A stretch of 64,000 bases of DNA from an uncultured Poribacteria bacterium (GCA_951828385.1 OX639973.1:62001-126000), one strand, 5' to 3'; shown: positions 43,275 to 54,700, numbered from the stretch's first letter. Numbers and translations are program-made. The notes: generated from the sequence alone by a model not told the origin.

Positions 43275-45392
43275 GTGGCCGATACAAAAAACAGCGCCCC
43301 ACAACGTTTAGAACTGCCACACATGCGGAATATCGGCATCATGGCACACATTGATGCCGGCAAAACTACCGTAACCGAACGGATTCTGTATTATACCGGT
43401 AGAGTCTATCGCATCGGTGACGTAGACGACGGCACCACCGCTATGGATTGGATGGTGCAAGAGCAGGAACGCGGTATCACCATTACTGCTGCTGCAACAA
43501 CCTGTCACTGGAAAAAACACCATATTAATATTATTGATACACCGGGGCATATTGATTTTACCGTTGAAGTTGAACGTTCACTTCGCGTACTTGACGGCGC
43601 AGTCGCAGTTTTCTGTGCAGTCGGCGGCGTTGAACCTCAATCCGAAACTGTTTGGAGACAAGCAGACAAATACGACATACCTCGAATCGCATTCGTCAAC
43701 AAAATGGATCGAACCGGTGCTGATTTCTTCCGCACCGTTGAGATGATGGAAGAACGCCTCGGCGCACCAGCAATCCCAGTACAACTGCCTATCGGCTCAG
43801 CAGAGCAATTCACAGGCATTGTTGACCTCATCTCCATGAAAGGTCAGATTTGGAATGCCGGGACGGATGCTGGCAGCGACGGCACTGTTATTCAAGAGAC
43901 GGACATCCCCAAAGAAATGGAGGAGATGGCAAACGCATATCGCGATCGGATGTTAGAGGCTATTGCTGATTGTGATGAAGAACTCCTTCTCAAATACTTA
44001 GATGGCGTTGAAATTTCACCTGAAGAAATTAAAATAGGGCTACGGAACGCTGTAACCGCTGGAAAAGTTGTCCCTGTCCTCTGCGGAACGGCTCTCAAAA
44101 ATAAAGGGATACAACCGCTCTTAGACGCAATCGTCTCCTACTTGCCCGCACCCACAGACGTGCCAGCTATCGTCGGCTTTGATCCTAAAACTGAGGAAAA
44201 TAAAACGCGTAGCCCGAGTGAGAACGAGCCTTTCTGTGCATTGGCATTCAAAATCATGACGGATCCCCACGTCGGTAAACTTACCTATCTACGAGTTTAC
44301 TCTGGTATCCTCAAGAAAGGGGATACGGTCTATAACAGCAAAACTCGCAAACACGAACGCGTTGGACGTTTGATGCAGATGCATGCCAACAAACGCGAAG
44401 AACTGCAATCCGTTTATGCAGGCGACATCGCCGCAGCAATCGGCTTAAAGGATCTCTCAACAGGCGATACACTTTGTGATCCCAAGGCGCATATCACCTT
44501 AGAAACTATGGTGTTCCCGCTCCCAGTAATGGCCATCGCAATTGAACCTCGCACACAATCTGATATTGACAAACTCAACCTCGCCCTCTCTAAACTCGCT
44601 GAAGAAGACCCAACCTTTAAAGTCCATCAAGATCAAGAAACCGGACAGACCCTGCTGTCAGGTATGGGTGAACTTCACCTCGAAATCATTGTTGATAGGC
44701 TCGTTCGTGAGTTTAACGTCTCGGCGAATGTCGGGAACCCGGAAGTCGCCTATCGCGAAACAATTCGCAAAGCAGTCAAGTCTGAGGGCAGATTTGTACG
44801 TCAATCCGGTGGTAGAGGACAATTCGGTCATGTCGTCATTGAAGTTGAACCCCTTGAAAAAGGTACCGGTTTTGAATTCATTGACGGAACTAAAGGTGGT
44901 GTTATTCCACAGGAATACATCCCCGCCGTCCAGAAAGGCATTGAAAATGCCATGAATACCGGTGTCCTCGCTGGCTATCCAGTTGTGGATGTCTCCGTAA
45001 AACTCATTGATGGTTCACACCATGCAGTGGATTCATCAGAAATGGCGTTCTCTATTGCAGGTTCAATGGCGTTTAAAGATGCATTGAAGCGTGCGACACC
45101 AACACTTCTGGAACCAATTATGGACGTTGAGGTTATCGCTCCAGACGAATACCTCGGCAAAGTCATCGGCGATTTAAATGCACGGCGTGCACAGATACGC
45201 GAGACGGAACTGCAATCGAAATCCCGTATCCAAGTTATCAAGGTTGATGTCCCGCTCTCAGAAATGTTCGGGTACGTCAAAACCCTCAGATCTCTCACAC
45301 AAGGTAGAGCTAACTACTCTATGGAATTTGCACACTACAACGAAGTTCCCACAAGTGTGATGGAGGACTTAGTTTCATCAACGAAATCGTAA
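43275..45392 (+). CDS. fusA: Elongation factor G
   Basis: 705 aa, GTG start after AAAGGAGTCACTCAACC. Translocation GTPase. G1 AHIDAGKTT, switch [20 protein letters not shown]; domain IV with the [10 protein letters not shown] region and C-terminal [20 protein letters not shown]. No sign of the mitochondrial-type or spdEFG2 paralogue changes. Usual place between S7 and EF-Tu. Confidence 0.97.
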   Translation: MADTKNSAPQRLELPHMRNIGIMAHIDAGKTTVTERILYYTGRVYRIGDVDDGTTAMDWMVQEQERGITITAAATTCHWKKHHINIIDTPGHIDFTVEVERSLRVLDGAVAVFCAVGGVEPQSETVWRQADKYDIPRIAFVNKMDRTGADFFRTVEMMEERLGAPAIPVQLPIGSAEQFTGIVDLISMKGQIWNAGTDAGSDGTVIQETDIPKEMEEMANAYRDRMLEAIADCDEELLLKYLDGVEISPEEIKIGLRNAVTAGKVVPVLCGTALKNKGIQPLLDAIVSYLPAPTDVPAIVGFDPKTEENKTRSPSENEPFCALAFKIMTDPHVGKLTYLRVYSGILKKGDTVYNSKTRKHERVGRLMQMHANKREELQSVYAGDIAAAIGLKDLSTGDTLCDPKAHITLETMVFPLPVMAIAIEPRTQSDIDKLNLALSKLAEEDPTFKVHQDQETGQTLLSGMGELHLEIIVDRLVREFNVSANVGNPEVAYRETIRKAVKSEGRFVRQSGGRGQFGHVVIEVEPLEKGTGFEFIDGTKGGVIPQEYIPAVQKGIENAMNTGVLAGYPVVDVSVKLIDGSHHAVDSSEMAFSIAGSMAFKDALKRATPTLLEPIMDVEVIAPDEYLGKVIGDLNARRAQIRETELQSKSRIQVIKVDVPLSEMFGYVKTLRSLTQGRANYSMEFAHYNEVPTSVMEDLVSSTKS

Positions 45393-45418
45393 TTCGTAAT
45401 TGTTAAATAGGTGTGAAG

Positions 45419-45555
45419 TGTCCGAACTGTGGGAGTGTTCTCACTTCCCATAAGCGGACATAAGATTTAATAAACGGTGGTCCCGCGCGAAAAAGCGTTT
45501 GGACACCCCATAGAAACGGGAATGCGCAGTTTTGTAGAACTGCGCTGACAACACC
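45419..45555 (+). other. Two stem-loops in the fusA-tuf spacer
   Basis: TGTCCG ... CGGACA (45419-45460) closes a stem that also pairs TGGGA/TCCCA and GTG/CAC. GCGCAGTT and AACTGCGC (45534-45555) form a second hairpin. They occupy most of the 198-nt spacer before tuf and could tune or stabilise the tuf message, which needs higher output than fusA. Confidence 0.55.
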
Positions 45556-45590
45556 CGCAACAATAAACTTTTAGTGGAGCTCGGATAAAA

Positions 45591-46790
45591 ATGGCTAAGC
45601 AAACGTTTGAAAGGACTAAGCCACACGTTAATATTGGGACAATCGGGCACGTTGACCACGGTAAAACCACGCTGACCGCAGCGATTACCATGGTACTCTC
45701 TAAACTTGCCGATACAGATTACGTCCAGACGTACGAGGATATTGACAAGGCACCTGAAGAAAAAGAGCGTGGCATTACGATTAACACAGCACACGTTGAA
45801 TACGAAACCGAAAATCGGCACTACGCACACGTTGATTGCCCAGGACACGCCGACTATATCAAGAATATGATTACCGGTGCGGCACAGATGGACGGTGCGG
45901 TTCTTGTTGTATCTGCCGCCGATGGGCCCATGCCCCAGACGCGCGAGCACGTACTCCTCGCACGGCAGGTCAACGTTCCTTCTCTCGTCGTCTTCCTCAA
46001 CAAAGCTGACATGGTCGATGACGATGAACTGCTTGAACTCGTTGAACTTGAAGTCCGTGAATTGCTCAGCGATTACGACTTCCCGGGTGACGATATTCCG
46101 ATCGTCATAGGGTCCGCTCTCGAAGCGATGGAAGCCGATGGAGACCCAACGAATGACGCGTGTAAGCCAATTCTGGAACTCATGGAAGCGGTGGATAGTT
46201 ACATCCCGGAACCCGTTCGGGACACTGACAGACCGTTCCTGATGTCGATTGAAGACACTTTCACCATCAGCGGGCGCGGTACCGTTGTTACGGGACGCGT
46301 TGAACGCGGCGTTATTGAAATCGGAAACACAGTCGAAATCGTTGGACTCCGAGAAACACAAGACACCGTTATCACAGGTGTCGAGATGTTTAACAAAAGT
46401 CTCGACGAAGGGCGTGCTGGCGACAACCTCGGTGCTTTGCTACGCGGTGTTGAGCGCGATGACGTTGAACGCGGTCAAGTTTTGGCTGTCCCTGGCACTG
46501 TTACGCCACATACCAAATTTGAAGCTGAAGCCTACATCCTCACAAAAGATGAAGGCGGACGCTGGAACCCATTCTTTAGCGGATACAGACCGCAGTTCTA
46601 TTTCAGAACGACTGACGTAACCGGAAAAATGGATCTGCCTGAAGGCATCGAGATGATTATGCCGGGCGATAATGCACAGATTACCGTCGAATTGTCCAAG
46701 CCGATCGCGATGGAAGAACAACTTCGATTCGCAATTCGTGAAGGTGGACAAACTATCGGTGCTGGTGTTGTCTCTAAAATTCTTGAATAA
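45591..46790 (+). CDS. tuf: Elongation factor Tu
   Basis: 399 aa. Carries aminoacyl-tRNA to the ribosome. [35 protein letters not shown] (P-loop), [35 protein letters not shown]. Start after TGGAGCTCGGATAAAA. Single copy in this window. Confidence 0.98.
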   Translation: MAKQTFERTKPHVNIGTIGHVDHGKTTLTAAITMVLSKLADTDYVQTYEDIDKAPEEKERGITINTAHVEYETENRHYAHVDCPGHADYIKNMITGAAQMDGAVLVVSAADGPMPQTREHVLLARQVNVPSLVVFLNKADMVDDDELLELVELEVRELLSDYDFPGDDIPIVIGSALEAMEADGDPTNDACKPILELMEAVDSYIPEPVRDTDRPFLMSIEDTFTISGRGTVVTGRVERGVIEIGNTVEIVGLRETQDTVITGVEMFNKSLDEGRAGDNLGALLRGVERDDVERGQVLAVPGTVTPHTKFEAEAYILTKDEGGRWNPFFSGYRPQFYFRTTDVTGKMDLPEGIEMIMPGDNAQITVELSKPIAMEEQLRFAIREGGQTIGAGVVSKILE

Positions 46791-46800
46791 GAAGAGATTT

Positions 46801-46825
46801 GGCGGAGCTTAGACTCCGCCTTTTT
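46801..46825 (+). terminator. Intrinsic terminator after tuf
   Basis: GGCGGAG-CTTAGA-CTCCGCC followed by TTTTT, 10 nt after the tuf stop. It separates the str operon from the S10 operon. Confidence 0.9.
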
Positions 46826-46913
46826 AACGACATCAATACAGAGGACCGCAGACATCAACTCCAAGATGTGAATCGACGACACTCCTCTCGTTTGGTGAAG
46901 GTGATACGAAAAG

Positions 46914-47225
46914 ATGGACAATCAAAAAATTCGCATCCGGCTTAAGGCATTTGACTATCGGTTGTTAGACCTGTCGTCAAAGCAGATAGCAGATACTGCA
47001 AAACGCACAGGTGCAGCTGTCTCCGGTCCGATTCCATTGCCGACGAAAAAGCATATCTATACTGTCCAACGTTCAACGTTTACAGACAAAAAGTCACGTG
47101 AACAATTTGAGATGCGGATTCATAAACGTCTGCTGGATATCTTGGAGACTACACCTAAAACTGTTGATGCTTTGATGCGGTTGGACCTGCCTGCAGGTGT
47201 CGATGTCAAAATTACGCTGTTATAG
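46914..47225 (+). CDS. rpsJ: 30S ribosomal protein S10
   Basis: 103 aa, first gene of the S10 operon. [67 protein letters not shown]. Start preceded by GGTGATACGAAAAG. Confidence 0.97.
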   Translation: MDNQKIRIRLKAFDYRLLDLSSKQIADTAKRTGAAVSGPIPLPTKKHIYTVQRSTFTDKKSREQFEMRIHKRLLDILETTPKTVDALMRLDLPAGVDVKITLL

Positions 47226-47350
47226 TTTTCAATTATCAGCGGTTAGAGGAATAGTTTTCAGCTATCAGCTGTCAGGTGTCAGTTACAAGAGGTTTTTGGA
47301 ACTATCATACCCCTCTTTAACTGATGACTGATAACTGACAACTGACGACT
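47224..47350. repeat. Long-hairpin repeat between rpsJ and rplC
   Basis: Left half carries ATCAGC, GTCAGGTGTCAGTTACAAGAGG; right half CCTCTTTAACTGATGACTG, ATAACTGACAACTGAC. The halves pair imperfectly. Same family as the element at 18540-18649. It lies immediately before the rplC start with only CTAAAAAA between, so it probably shapes translation initiation of rplC. Confidence 0.7.
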
Positions 47351-47358
47351 CTAAAAAA

Positions 47359-48000
47359 ATGGTTAATGGAATTATCGGCCGCAAAGTCGGCATGACACAA
47401 ATCTTTGAAGATTCGGGAACAGCGGTACCTGTTACTGTTATCCAAGCAGGACCTTGTCCAATTGTCCAACTCAAAACGCAAGAGAAGGACGGCTATCAAG
47501 CAGTTCAGTTGGGGTTTGGGGAACAGAAAGAGAACCGCATAAATAGCCCGAAACGTGGACATTTAGCAAAAGCCGGTGTTGAGTCGGCACGCGTGCTTCG
47601 CGAATTTCGGGTACAGAGTCTTGAGGATGTATCCGTAGGAAACATTGTTGATGCCAGCGTCTTTTCAGAAGGTGAACTTGTTGACGTGACAGGCACCTCA
47701 AAAGGACACGGTTTTACCGGGGTGGTGAAACGTTGGAAATTCGCCGGTGGTAAAAAAAGCCACGGCGGTGAGCAAGACCTCCGTCGGCCCGGTTCCATCG
47801 GGGCAAGCGCGACACCCTCGCGAGTTTTTAAAGGAAAAAAGATGGCCGGACGCCACGGTGCCAAACGGCATACCGTCCAAAATCTTCCCGTGATCCAAGC
47901 CGATCCTGAGCGTAACTTGCTGGTGGTAAAAGGCGCAGTCCCTGGACCACCTAACGGGTTGCTCCTGATTAGAAAAGCATCTAAAGCACTGAGTGCATAG
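47359..48000 (+). CDS. rplC: 50S ribosomal protein L3
   Basis: 213 aa. Starts [39 protein letters not shown] and the Gln-methylation region [20 protein letters not shown] are typical. No Shine-Dalgarno is obvious; the repeat element directly precedes it. Confidence 0.97.
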   Translation: MVNGIIGRKVGMTQIFEDSGTAVPVTVIQAGPCPIVQLKTQEKDGYQAVQLGFGEQKENRINSPKRGHLAKAGVESARVLREFRVQSLEDVSVGNIVDASVFSEGELVDVTGTSKGHGFTGVVKRWKFAGGKKSHGGEQDLRRPGSIGASATPSRVFKGKKMAGRHGAKRHTVQNLPVIQADPERNLLVVKGAVPGPPNGLLLIRKASKALSA

Positions 48001-48049
48001 GTAGGCAATCGTAACCCAACGAGCGCCAAAAGAAAACGAGCATACAAAT

Positions 48050-48703
48050 ATGTCAACTTTAGACGTACACAACAGGTCCGGGGATGTCCTGCACGAAAAG
48101 GTATTAGCCGACGTATTCACTGATGCTGAGGTGAATGGCCCTGTCATCCACCAGTGCGTCGTTGCCTACCTTGCCAATCAGCGGCAAGGCGATGCATCAA
48201 CGAAGACCCGGAGTGAAGTGAAAGGTAGTGGGAAAAAACTCTACCGTCAAAAAGGAACCGGCAGAGCACGCGTCGGAGACGCTAAGGCACCGCATCGAGT
48301 CCACGGCGGGGTAGCGTTCGGACCGAAACCCCGGAGTTATCGGCAGCACACCCCGAAACGCTTACGACGGCTCGGCTTACATAGCGCTCTCGCAGACCGG
48401 TTCCAGAATCAGCAGTGCATTCTTGTTGAAGATTTTGCGCTTGAACAACCGCGTACCAAAGACATCGTTAACATGTTAAAAGCCCTGAACGCTGACGGAA
48501 AGGTACTGTTCATTCTTGATGAGCATAGCCCGAATATCCACCTCTCCGTGAGGAACATTCCGAAAGTTCACAGCTGCACATGGAATACGCTCAACGTCTA
48601 TCAAGTCATGTGGCACGATACGTTGATAATCACCGAGAAAGCCGCTGAGAAACTTGAAGCCAAGTTCGCAAACACCGCTTCAGATACCGAAGGACAAGAC
48701 TGA
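48050..48703 (+). CDS. rplD: 50S ribosomal protein L4
   Basis: 217 aa. KTRSEVKGSGKKLYRQKGTG, RVGDAKAPHRVHGGVAFGPK (exit-tunnel loop), KRLRRLGLHSAL. TGA overlaps the rplW ATG by one base. A role in autogenous control of the operon is known in enterobacteria, not shown here. Confidence 0.96.
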   Translation: MSTLDVHNRSGDVLHEKVLADVFTDAEVNGPVIHQCVVAYLANQRQGDASTKTRSEVKGSGKKLYRQKGTGRARVGDAKAPHRVHGGVAFGPKPRSYRQHTPKRLRRLGLHSALADRFQNQQCILVEDFALEQPRTKDIVNMLKALNADGKVLFILDEHSPNIHLSVRNIPKVHSCTWNTLNVYQVMWHDTLIITEKAAEKLEAKFANTASDTEGQD

Positions 48704-49002
48704 TGAAGGATGGATATCAGATTATACTGCAACCGCTGATTACAGAGAAAAGCACTATTCTCCGCGAAGATAATAAGTACGCCTTTATTGTTGACCGAAA
48801 GGCGACAAAACCACAGATTCGACGTGCTGCTGAAGAGTTGTTCGACATCCAAGGGGACATCCTTAAAGTCCGAACAATGCACGTTCGGGGTAAGCCGAAA
48901 GGGAAAATGTTGCGTTATCAACGCGGACGGAAACCGCATTGGAAAAAAGCAATTATTACCCTAAGAGAAGGTGTGACTATCCAAGCGTTTGAAACTATAT
49001 AG
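48703..49002 (+). CDS. rplW: 50S ribosomal protein L23
   Basis: 99 aa at the tunnel exit, docking site for trigger factor and SRP. QIILQPLITEKSTILREDNK, YAFIVDRKATKPQIRRAAEE, VRTMHVRGKPK. Coupled to rplD by TGATG-type overlap. Confidence 0.96.
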   Translation: MKDGYQIILQPLITEKSTILREDNKYAFIVDRKATKPQIRRAAEELFDIQGDILKVRTMHVRGKPKGKMLRYQRGRKPHWKKAIITLREGVTIQAFETI

Positions 49003-49150
49003 TCATCAGTTGTCAGTTGTCAGTTAAGCATTTGATTCACTAACATCTTTTTCTCACGGTTGTTGCTAAAATCGGCAACGGCGTGGACAAAGAGATGATC
49101 GACACTCAAGCACCAGACTAAAAACTTATAACTTATAACTTAACAACTAT
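49003..49150. repeat. Long-hairpin repeat between rplW and rplB
   Basis: Begins AGTCATCAGTTGTCAGTTGTCAG and ends AACTTATAACTTAACAACTATT. Degenerate member of the CAGTTGTCAGTT family; the arms pair only in part. No gene inside. Confidence 0.6.
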
Positions 49151-49167
49151 TAAAAAAGGAAATCAGA

Positions 49168-49983
49168 GTGCCTAAAACGTATTCACCTATCACCCCCAGT
49201 CGTCGGTTTATGACAGGGTACACCTTTGAAGAGATTACCCGGAGCAAACCGGAAAAATCGCTCGTCAAAGGGAGCAAGCAGAATGCCGGTCGGAATTCCA
49301 ACGGACGCTTGACAGTCAGGCGCCGCGGCGGTGGACACAAACGCCGATACCGCGTCATTGACTTCAAACGTGATAAGTTTGGCATCCCTGCTAAAGTTGC
49401 CGCAATTGAATATGATCCGAATCGTTCCGCGCATATCGCACTCCTCAACTATGTTGACGGCGAAAAACGCTATATTCTTGCACCCGTTGGTGTTCAAGTA
49501 GGCGACGTGCTCACTTCAGGCGAAGACGCAGAAATTCGGGTTGGAAACGCTTTGCCACTTGAAAGAATCCCGCTTGGCTCCTCCATTCATAATATAGAGA
49601 TGAAACCGGGCAAAGGCGGACAACTCGTGCGGAGTGCCGGTGCCGCTGCCCAATTGGTTGATAGAGAGGGAAAATACGCACGTGTCCGGCTTCCGTCCGG
49701 TGAGATTCGGCTCATCCTAGTGCAAGCGATGGCTACGCTCGGTCAAGTTGGCAATGTCAGCAAGATCGTTATCGGTAAAGCGGGACGTTCACGATGGCTC
49801 GGAAAACGTCCCAAAGTCAGAGGCGTTGCGATGAACCCGATTGACCATCCACACGGCGGTGGGGAAGGAAAAAGTTCCGGCGGTCGGCATCCAGTCACGC
49901 CTTGGGGCGTTCCAACCAAAGGGTATAAGACCCGAAACCCGAAGAAGAAATCGAGCCGCTATATTGTCGGAAGACGCAAATAG
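49168..49983 (+). CDS. rplB: 50S ribosomal protein L2
   Basis: 271 aa, GTG start after AAAGGAAATCAGA. Peptidyl-transferase-region protein. [77 protein letters not shown] with the conserved His near the active centre. Confidence 0.97.
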   Translation: MPKTYSPITPSRRFMTGYTFEEITRSKPEKSLVKGSKQNAGRNSNGRLTVRRRGGGHKRRYRVIDFKRDKFGIPAKVAAIEYDPNRSAHIALLNYVDGEKRYILAPVGVQVGDVLTSGEDAEIRVGNALPLERIPLGSSIHNIEMKPGKGGQLVRSAGAAAQLVDREGKYARVRLPSGEIRLILVQAMATLGQVGNVSKIVIGKAGRSRWLGKRPKVRGVAMNPIDHPHGGGEGKSSGGRHPVTPWGVPTKGYKTRNPKKKSSRYIVGRRK

Positions 49984-50049
49984 CCCTTTTCATGAAGGCA
50001 TCGTTCGCATAGCGAGCGAATAATGTTTAAAAGGTAAAGGAGATACATT

Positions 50050-50322
50050 ATGGCGCGTTCTATTAAAAAGGGACCCTATATAGACCCTAAACTCGCCAAG
50101 AAGGTAGCCGCTATGGAACGCTCTGGCACCAAACGCGTAATCCGCACCTGGTCCCGACGTTCAACCATTACACCTGAGTTAGTAGGACACACCTTGGCAA
50201 TTTACAACGGGAAAAAGTTTTTTCCCGTCTATATCACAGAGAACATGGTCGGACATAAACTTGGGGAATTCTCACCAACCCGCACTTTCCGCTCTCACGC
50301 TGGTGGTGGGGCAAGAAGATAA
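50050..50322 (+). CDS. rpsS: 30S ribosomal protein S19
   Basis: 90 aa. [56 protein letters not shown]. Start after AAAGGAGATACATT. Confidence 0.97.
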   Translation: MARSIKKGPYIDPKLAKKVAAMERSGTKRVIRTWSRRSTITPELVGHTLAIYNGKKFFPVYITENMVGHKLGEFSPTRTFRSHAGGGARR

Positions 50323-50411
50323 TTTTTGCGATAAGCTTCATCGCAAATTGACAGGAACTGCTGCGTCAATGATGGCGATGAAACAGAAACTTGCTTTTAT
50401 TGGAGACACTG

Positions 50412-50765
50412 ATGGAAGCCAGATCTAAAATTAGGAATGCATCGGTCGCACCGCGGAAAGCCCGTTTGGTCGCCGATCTCGTCCGTAATCAATATGTTGA
50501 AGATGCGTTAAGTCAACTACGCTTTACGCATAAAGCCGCGTCTCCTATCATCTATAAACTGATTCAGTCAGCAGCCGCGAATGCGCAATATCAAGATCCG
50601 AGTATTGATATTGCAGGCTTATATGTCAAAGAAATTCGCGTCGATGAAGGGATTACGCGGAAATGGATACGTCCCCGGGCACGGGGTATGGCAAACAGGA
50701 TTCTAAAACGTAGTAGCCATATCACTGTTGTCGTTGACGAGGAGAGTACCGAAGATGCTGAATAA
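50412..50765 (+). CDS. rplV: 50S ribosomal protein L22
   Basis: 117 aa from MEARSKIRNASVAPRKARLV; an in-frame upstream start would add seven untypical residues. Tunnel-lining loop IRVDEGITRKWIRPRARGMA and the end ILKRSSHITVVVDE are standard. Ribosome site TTGGAGACACTG. Confidence 0.95.
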   Translation: MEARSKIRNASVAPRKARLVADLVRNQYVEDALSQLRFTHKAASPIIYKLIQSAAANAQYQDPSIDIAGLYVKEIRVDEGITRKWIRPRARGMANRILKRSSHITVVVDEESTEDAE

Positions 50766-50843
50766 CGGCGTACACGCTTATAAAGCACTACCAAACGCCT
50801 CGGACTCCACGACACAAGCGGGAAAATCCAATAGGAGGTTTGC

Positions 50844-51695
50844 GTGGGACAAAAGACTCACCCGCGTGGATTACGCTTAGGAATCATTGAGACATGGGAT
50901 TCAAAGTGGTACAGCGAACGGGATTACGCCAAGTGGCTCCATGAGGATTTTAAAATTCAGAAGTTCGTCAAAGAGCAACTGGCGCGTGCCGGAATTTCGC
51001 GCATTGAAGTAGAACGCGTCGCTGACCGGTGTAGCATCAACATCCATACAGCACGCCCAGGGATTGTCATTGGGCGGCGCGGTGCTGAAGCTGAGAAACT
51101 ACAAGCATTAATCGAGAAAGAGATCGGCTGCCCTGTCCGGATTAATGTCTCGGAAATTAGAGTCGCTGAACTTGATGCACAACTTGTATCGGAAGCTGTG
51201 GCAACGCAAATAGAACGCCGAGCCGGTTTTAAACACGCAATGCGGCGCAGCATCTCCAGTTCAATGCAAGCAGGGGCTTTAGGTGCCAAAATTATGGTCA
51301 GCGGTAGATTAGACGGAAAAGAAATCGCCCGCGCCGAATCCAGTATTGAGGGACGCGTCCCCCTTCACACCCTCAGAGCCGATGTTGACTACGGGTTTAC
51401 TGAAGCAAATACAACCTACGGTAAAATTGGAGTCAAAACTTGGATTTTCAAGGGCGAAATTATCGGTGTCCCAGACAAATTAAAGGGCGAAGCTACCGTC
51501 CGCCGTCAACCTGGACGGCGCGAAGATACAGGGTCGCAGCGCTCCGAGCGTCGACGGGGCGACAGACGTTCTGGCTCTCAAGATGGACGATCCCGACAAT
51601 CTGGAAGACAGGACAGACAATCTGGAAGACAAGACAGAGGAAGAAACCGACGCAGGCAGCGTCAGGGCAATCAGGGATCCAGGAGCGAGTCATAA
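50844..51695 (+). CDS. rpsC: 30S ribosomal protein S3 with extended Arg/Gln-rich tail
   Basis: 283 aa, about 50 longer than E. coli S3. GTG start after TAGGAGGTTTGC. MGQKTHPRGLRLGIIETWDS, the KH domain GIVIGRRGAEAEKLQALI, and ARAESSIEGRVPLHTLRADVDYG with IGVKTWIFKGE are conserved. From about 225 the tail is low complexity (RRGDRRSGSQDGRSRQSGRQDRQS...), coded partly by a tandem 21-bp repeat (51595-51636). Basic tails may contact RNA. Confidence 0.95.
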   Translation: MGQKTHPRGLRLGIIETWDSKWYSERDYAKWLHEDFKIQKFVKEQLARAGISRIEVERVADRCSINIHTARPGIVIGRRGAEAEKLQALIEKEIGCPVRINVSEIRVAELDAQLVSEAVATQIERRAGFKHAMRRSISSSMQAGALGAKIMVSGRLDGKEIARAESSIEGRVPLHTLRADVDYGFTEANTTYGKIGVKTWIFKGEIIGVPDKLKGEATVRRQPGRREDTGSQRSERRRGDRRSGSQDGRSRQSGRQDRQSGRQDRGRNRRRQRQGNQGSRSES

Positions 51696-51731
51696 CTCGA
51701 CTCACTCATTTATTTTAAGGAGGCACCTAAG

Positions 51732-52145
51732 GTGTTAATGCCGAAACGCGTGATGCGCCGCTATGTGCATCGTGGAAAGCGCCGTGGAAAACCGCTCCGG
51801 GGCTCCCAAATCAACTTCGGTGAATACGGGTTGCAAGCTATGGAAGCCGGCTGGATTACAAACAACCAGATTGAATCCGCACGTATCGCTATCACGCGGT
51901 ATGTACGCCGCGGTGGAAAACTTTGGATCAAGGTCTTTCCGCACAAACCACTGAGTAAACAACCTGCTGAAACTCGCATGGGCAAGGGCAAGAAAGGCCC
52001 CCCCGAATATTGGGTCGCTGTGGCTAAACCCGGCAGAATCCTTTTTGAATTAAGCGGCGTTTCGCTTGAAGATGCAAAAGGGGCGATGGCACGAGCCGCC
52101 CATAAACTACCAATCAAAACTAAGTTCGTTGCACGGAATGTGTAA
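51732..52145 (+). CDS. rplP: 50S ribosomal protein L16
   Basis: 137 aa, GTG start ([20 protein letters not shown]) after [69 protein letters not shown]-like loop. Near the A-site tRNA in the large subunit. Confidence 0.96.
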   Translation: MLMPKRVMRRYVHRGKRRGKPLRGSQINFGEYGLQAMEAGWITNNQIESARIAITRYVRRGGKLWIKVFPHKPLSKQPAETRMGKGKKGPPEYWVAVAKPGRILFELSGVSLEDAKGAMARAAHKLPIKTKFVARNV

Positions 52146-52233
52146 TTTCGGCTACGACTCCGGCGTTGGAAAAAATTATGCACGCGCAAACGCAGCAGCA
52201 TGTTTTTGACAATACCTAAGGAGGCGCAGAAAT

Positions 52234-52422
52234 ATGAAAGCGGATGAACTCCGACTGAAAACAACTGAAGAGTTGGAAGGTGAACTGCAGACGCTAAAAG
52301 AGAGTTTGTTTAACCAAAGATTTAGAAGTATCTTAGGACAACAAGAAGATACTACACGTATCGGTAAGATCCGCAAGGACATCGCACGTGTGCAAACTCT
52401 TCTCCAGGAGCGTTCACAGTAA
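52234..52422 (+). CDS. rpmC: 50S ribosomal protein L29
   Basis: 62 aa helical hairpin: [44 protein letters not shown]. Start after TAAGGAGGCGCAGAAAT. About 190 nt with no recognised feature follow before rpsQ. Confidence 0.93.
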   Translation: MKADELRLKTTEELEGELQTLKESLFNQRFRSILGQQEDTTRIGKIRKDIARVQTLLQERSQ

Positions 52423-52612
52423 ACAGATTTTTTATTTATGAGCATCTCTACTCCGCTTGCCTCCATTCGCGCAAGTGGGCACACGCTTCACACAAACCCG
52501 ATTTTGACGAAGGAAAAATCGGAGCAGAGGCCCCTAAGAAAAAAATCAATTTCAGGAATGTACGTTTCAAAGTGCACACGCTAACAGGTTTTGACGGGTT
52601 TGGAGGATAAAG

Positions 52613-52888
52613 TTGAACGAGGAAAGAAGAAGACATCGTAAATTTCGGACAGGTCTTGTTACTGGGAACAGTATGGATAAAACTGTCGTGGTATCAATTG
52701 TGCGTCGCTATCAACACCCTCTTTACAAGAAGGTCGTCCGGAAAACGAAGAAGATTCTCGCTCATGATGAACAGAATAGTTGTAACGTCGGTGACGTGGT
52801 GCAGGTTGTTGAAACCCGGCCGCTGAGTCGTCAGAAACGGTGGCGGGTCCAAGCGGTCATAAACGCAATACAACCCGCAAACGATTAA
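52613..52888 (+). CDS. rpsQ: 30S ribosomal protein S17
   Basis: 91 aa, TTG start after TTGGAGGATAAAG. RTGLVTGNSMDKTVVVSIVR, YQHPLYKKVVRKTKKILAHD, NVGDVVQVVETRPLSRQKRW. OB-fold rRNA-binding protein. Confidence 0.95.
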   Translation: MNEERRRHRKFRTGLVTGNSMDKTVVVSIVRRYQHPLYKKVVRKTKKILAHDEQNSCNVGDVVQVVETRPLSRQKRWRVQAVINAIQPAND

Positions 52889-53042
52889 GAAATGCCATCA
52901 CCAGAACACTTGCCGCTTGCCTATGCATCAGGCGAAGGACATAGCAAACGGTGGACGCATGGCACTTGAGAAGAAAGGGTTTTCATCCACACTCTGACGT
53001 TTCCAAAACACCGTTTTGAAAACGGTAGAGGAGGATACAAAA

Positions 53043-53426
53043 ATGGTTCAATCATACTCTCGATTAAGCTGTGCTGATAATACTGGCGCAAGGAAATTAA
53101 TGTGCATTAGTGTATTAGGAGGCACGCGGCGGCGTTATGCACGCGTAGGCGACGTGATTGTCGCAAGTATTAAAGAAGCAACACCTAATACACAGGTTAA
53201 AGCCGGCGAAGTCGTTCGCGCAGTTGTCGTACGGACAACTAAAGAATATCGACGCCCAGACGGATCTTATATCAAATTTGACCAGAATGCTGCGGTTCTC
53301 GTCCATCCGCCGGATCGAGAAGGGAACCAACTGCCACGAGGTACCCGAATTTTCGGACCCGTCGCGCGAGAACTCAGAGAAAAGGGGTTTACCCGAATTA
53401 TCTCGCTCGCCCCAGAGGTTATTTAG
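53043..53426 (+). CDS. rplN: 50S ribosomal protein L14
   Basis: 127 aa from [20 protein letters not shown] after AGGAGGATACAAAA; an upstream in-frame ATG (53016) lacks such a site. [60 protein letters not shown]. Slightly longer than the usual 122 aa owing to inserts. Confidence 0.95.
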   Translation: MVQSYSRLSCADNTGARKLMCISVLGGTRRRYARVGDVIVASIKEATPNTQVKAGEVVRAVVVRTTKEYRRPDGSYIKFDQNAAVLVHPPDREGNQLPRGTRIFGPVARELREKGFTRIISLAPEVI

Positions 53427-53436
53427 GAGGATAATT

Positions 53437-53670
53437 GTGGCACGACAAAAACTGCATATTAAAAAGGATGATATGGTCGTAGTCCTTAGCGGACAGGACC
53501 GCGGGAAGGAAGGTGTGGTTTTGGAGGTGTTTCCAAAGAAACAACGCGCAATCGTTGAAGGCGTTCATATCGTTAAACGCCACCTCCGACCAAACCAAAT
53601 GGGACAAGGCGGTGTTGTCGAACGCGAAGGCACCATTCACGTTTCCAACCTCAAAAAGGTTGATGCCTAA
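53437..53670 (+). CDS. rplX: 50S ribosomal protein L24
   Basis: 77 aa. GTG start at 53437 after TTTAGGAGGATAATT. KOW motif KKDDMVVVLSGQDRGKEGVV, then IVEGVHIVKRHLRPNQ and EGTIHVSNLKKVD. The longer frame reaching back into rplN is not used. Short relative to the common 100-105 aa form. Confidence 0.94.
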   Translation: MARQKLHIKKDDMVVVLSGQDRGKEGVVLEVFPKKQRAIVEGVHIVKRHLRPNQMGQGGVVEREGTIHVSNLKKVDA

Positions 53671-53754
53671 GAAAAAATACAATCTCGACACCGCAGACAG
53701 AAAGGGTTGCCGAGACAATTTCACTACATAAGCGATTTATAGGATACAAGGCTC

Positions 53755-54294
53755 ATGAGCCCATTCAAAGAATTTTATCAAACCGAAGTCATGCCCGCAT
53801 TACAGACCCATTTTAACTATGGAAATGTGATGCAGATCCCGAAACTTGACAAGATCACACTCAATATCGGGGTCGGCGAAGCACTTCAGAACCCGAAAGC
53901 ATTAGAAGATGCCGTCGAAGAACTCACGCTTATCGCAGGACAACGCGCTATCATTACGCATGCCAAAAAATCCGTTTCTGCTTTTAAAGTCAGGGAAGGG
54001 ATGGCTATTGGATGTAAAGTTACCCTCAGACAGCAGCGGATGTATGAGTTCTTCAACCGATTGGTGAACGTCGTCTTACCCCAAATCCGGGACTTTCGCG
54101 GTGTATCGCCGGATGCGTTTGATGGCCGTGGCAATTATTCCCTCGGTCTCACCGAACAGCTAATCTTCCCGGAAATTGATTACGACAACGTTAACGATAT
54201 CCGTGGGCTAAACGTAACTGTTGTTACCACTGCCCCGACAGATGAAGAAGGCCGCGAATTGCTAAGACTGCTGGGAATGCCGTTCCAAAAATAG
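53755..54294 (+). CDS. rplE: 50S ribosomal protein L5
   Basis: 179 aa, binds 5S r[102 protein letters not shown]. Confidence 0.97.
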   Translation: MSPFKEFYQTEVMPALQTHFNYGNVMQIPKLDKITLNIGVGEALQNPKALEDAVEELTLIAGQRAIITHAKKSVSAFKVREGMAIGCKVTLRQQRMYEFFNRLVNVVLPQIRDFRGVSPDAFDGRGNYSLGLTEQLIFPEIDYDNVNDIRGLNVTVVTTAPTDEEGRELLRLLGMPFQK

Positions 54295-54427
54295 ATCGGT
54301 TCGGTAGCACAAGGTTTCGCCGCAAAACGGCTACACAAAACCCCTCGCAGCTTCGGACGCAGCTAACTTTCAACATCCGGACCCACTGAAAAACACGGAC
54401 CGGATAAAAAAGAAAAGGAGCTCAAAC

Positions 54428-54613
54428 TTGGCAAGTAAAGCATGGATTGCCAAACAGAAAAGGACCCCGCGGTTCCAAACTCGGAAATACAGCCGTTGCA
54501 AAAGTTGCGGGAGGGCGCGCGGGTATCTGCGCAAGTTTGAATTGTGTCGTATCTGTTTTCGTCTCTTCGCCCGCGCCGGTAAAATCCCCGGTGTCCGAAA
54601 GGCGAGTTGGTAG
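54428..54613 (+). CDS. rpsN: 30S ribosomal protein S14, zinc-binding type
   Basis: 61 aa, TTG start after AAAAGGAGCTCAAAC. Short C+ form with CKSC and CRIC zinc ligands ([25 protein letters not shown]) and the end [11 protein letters not shown]. Confidence 0.95.
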   Translation: MASKAWIAKQKRTPRFQTRKYSRCKSCGRARGYLRKFELCRICFRLFARAGKIPGVRKASW

Positions 54614-54700
54614 AAAACTGAAACCCGTCTGTCTTAACGACAATCGCACGATGCGGACAACGGCTTTTCAAAAACGAGAAAGAAATAAGGAGAATCTTTC

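Noticed and set aside
45441-46361. 306-codon minus-strand frame over tuf
   Set aside because: It is the antisense shadow of the highly biased EF-Tu gene and has no recognisable features.
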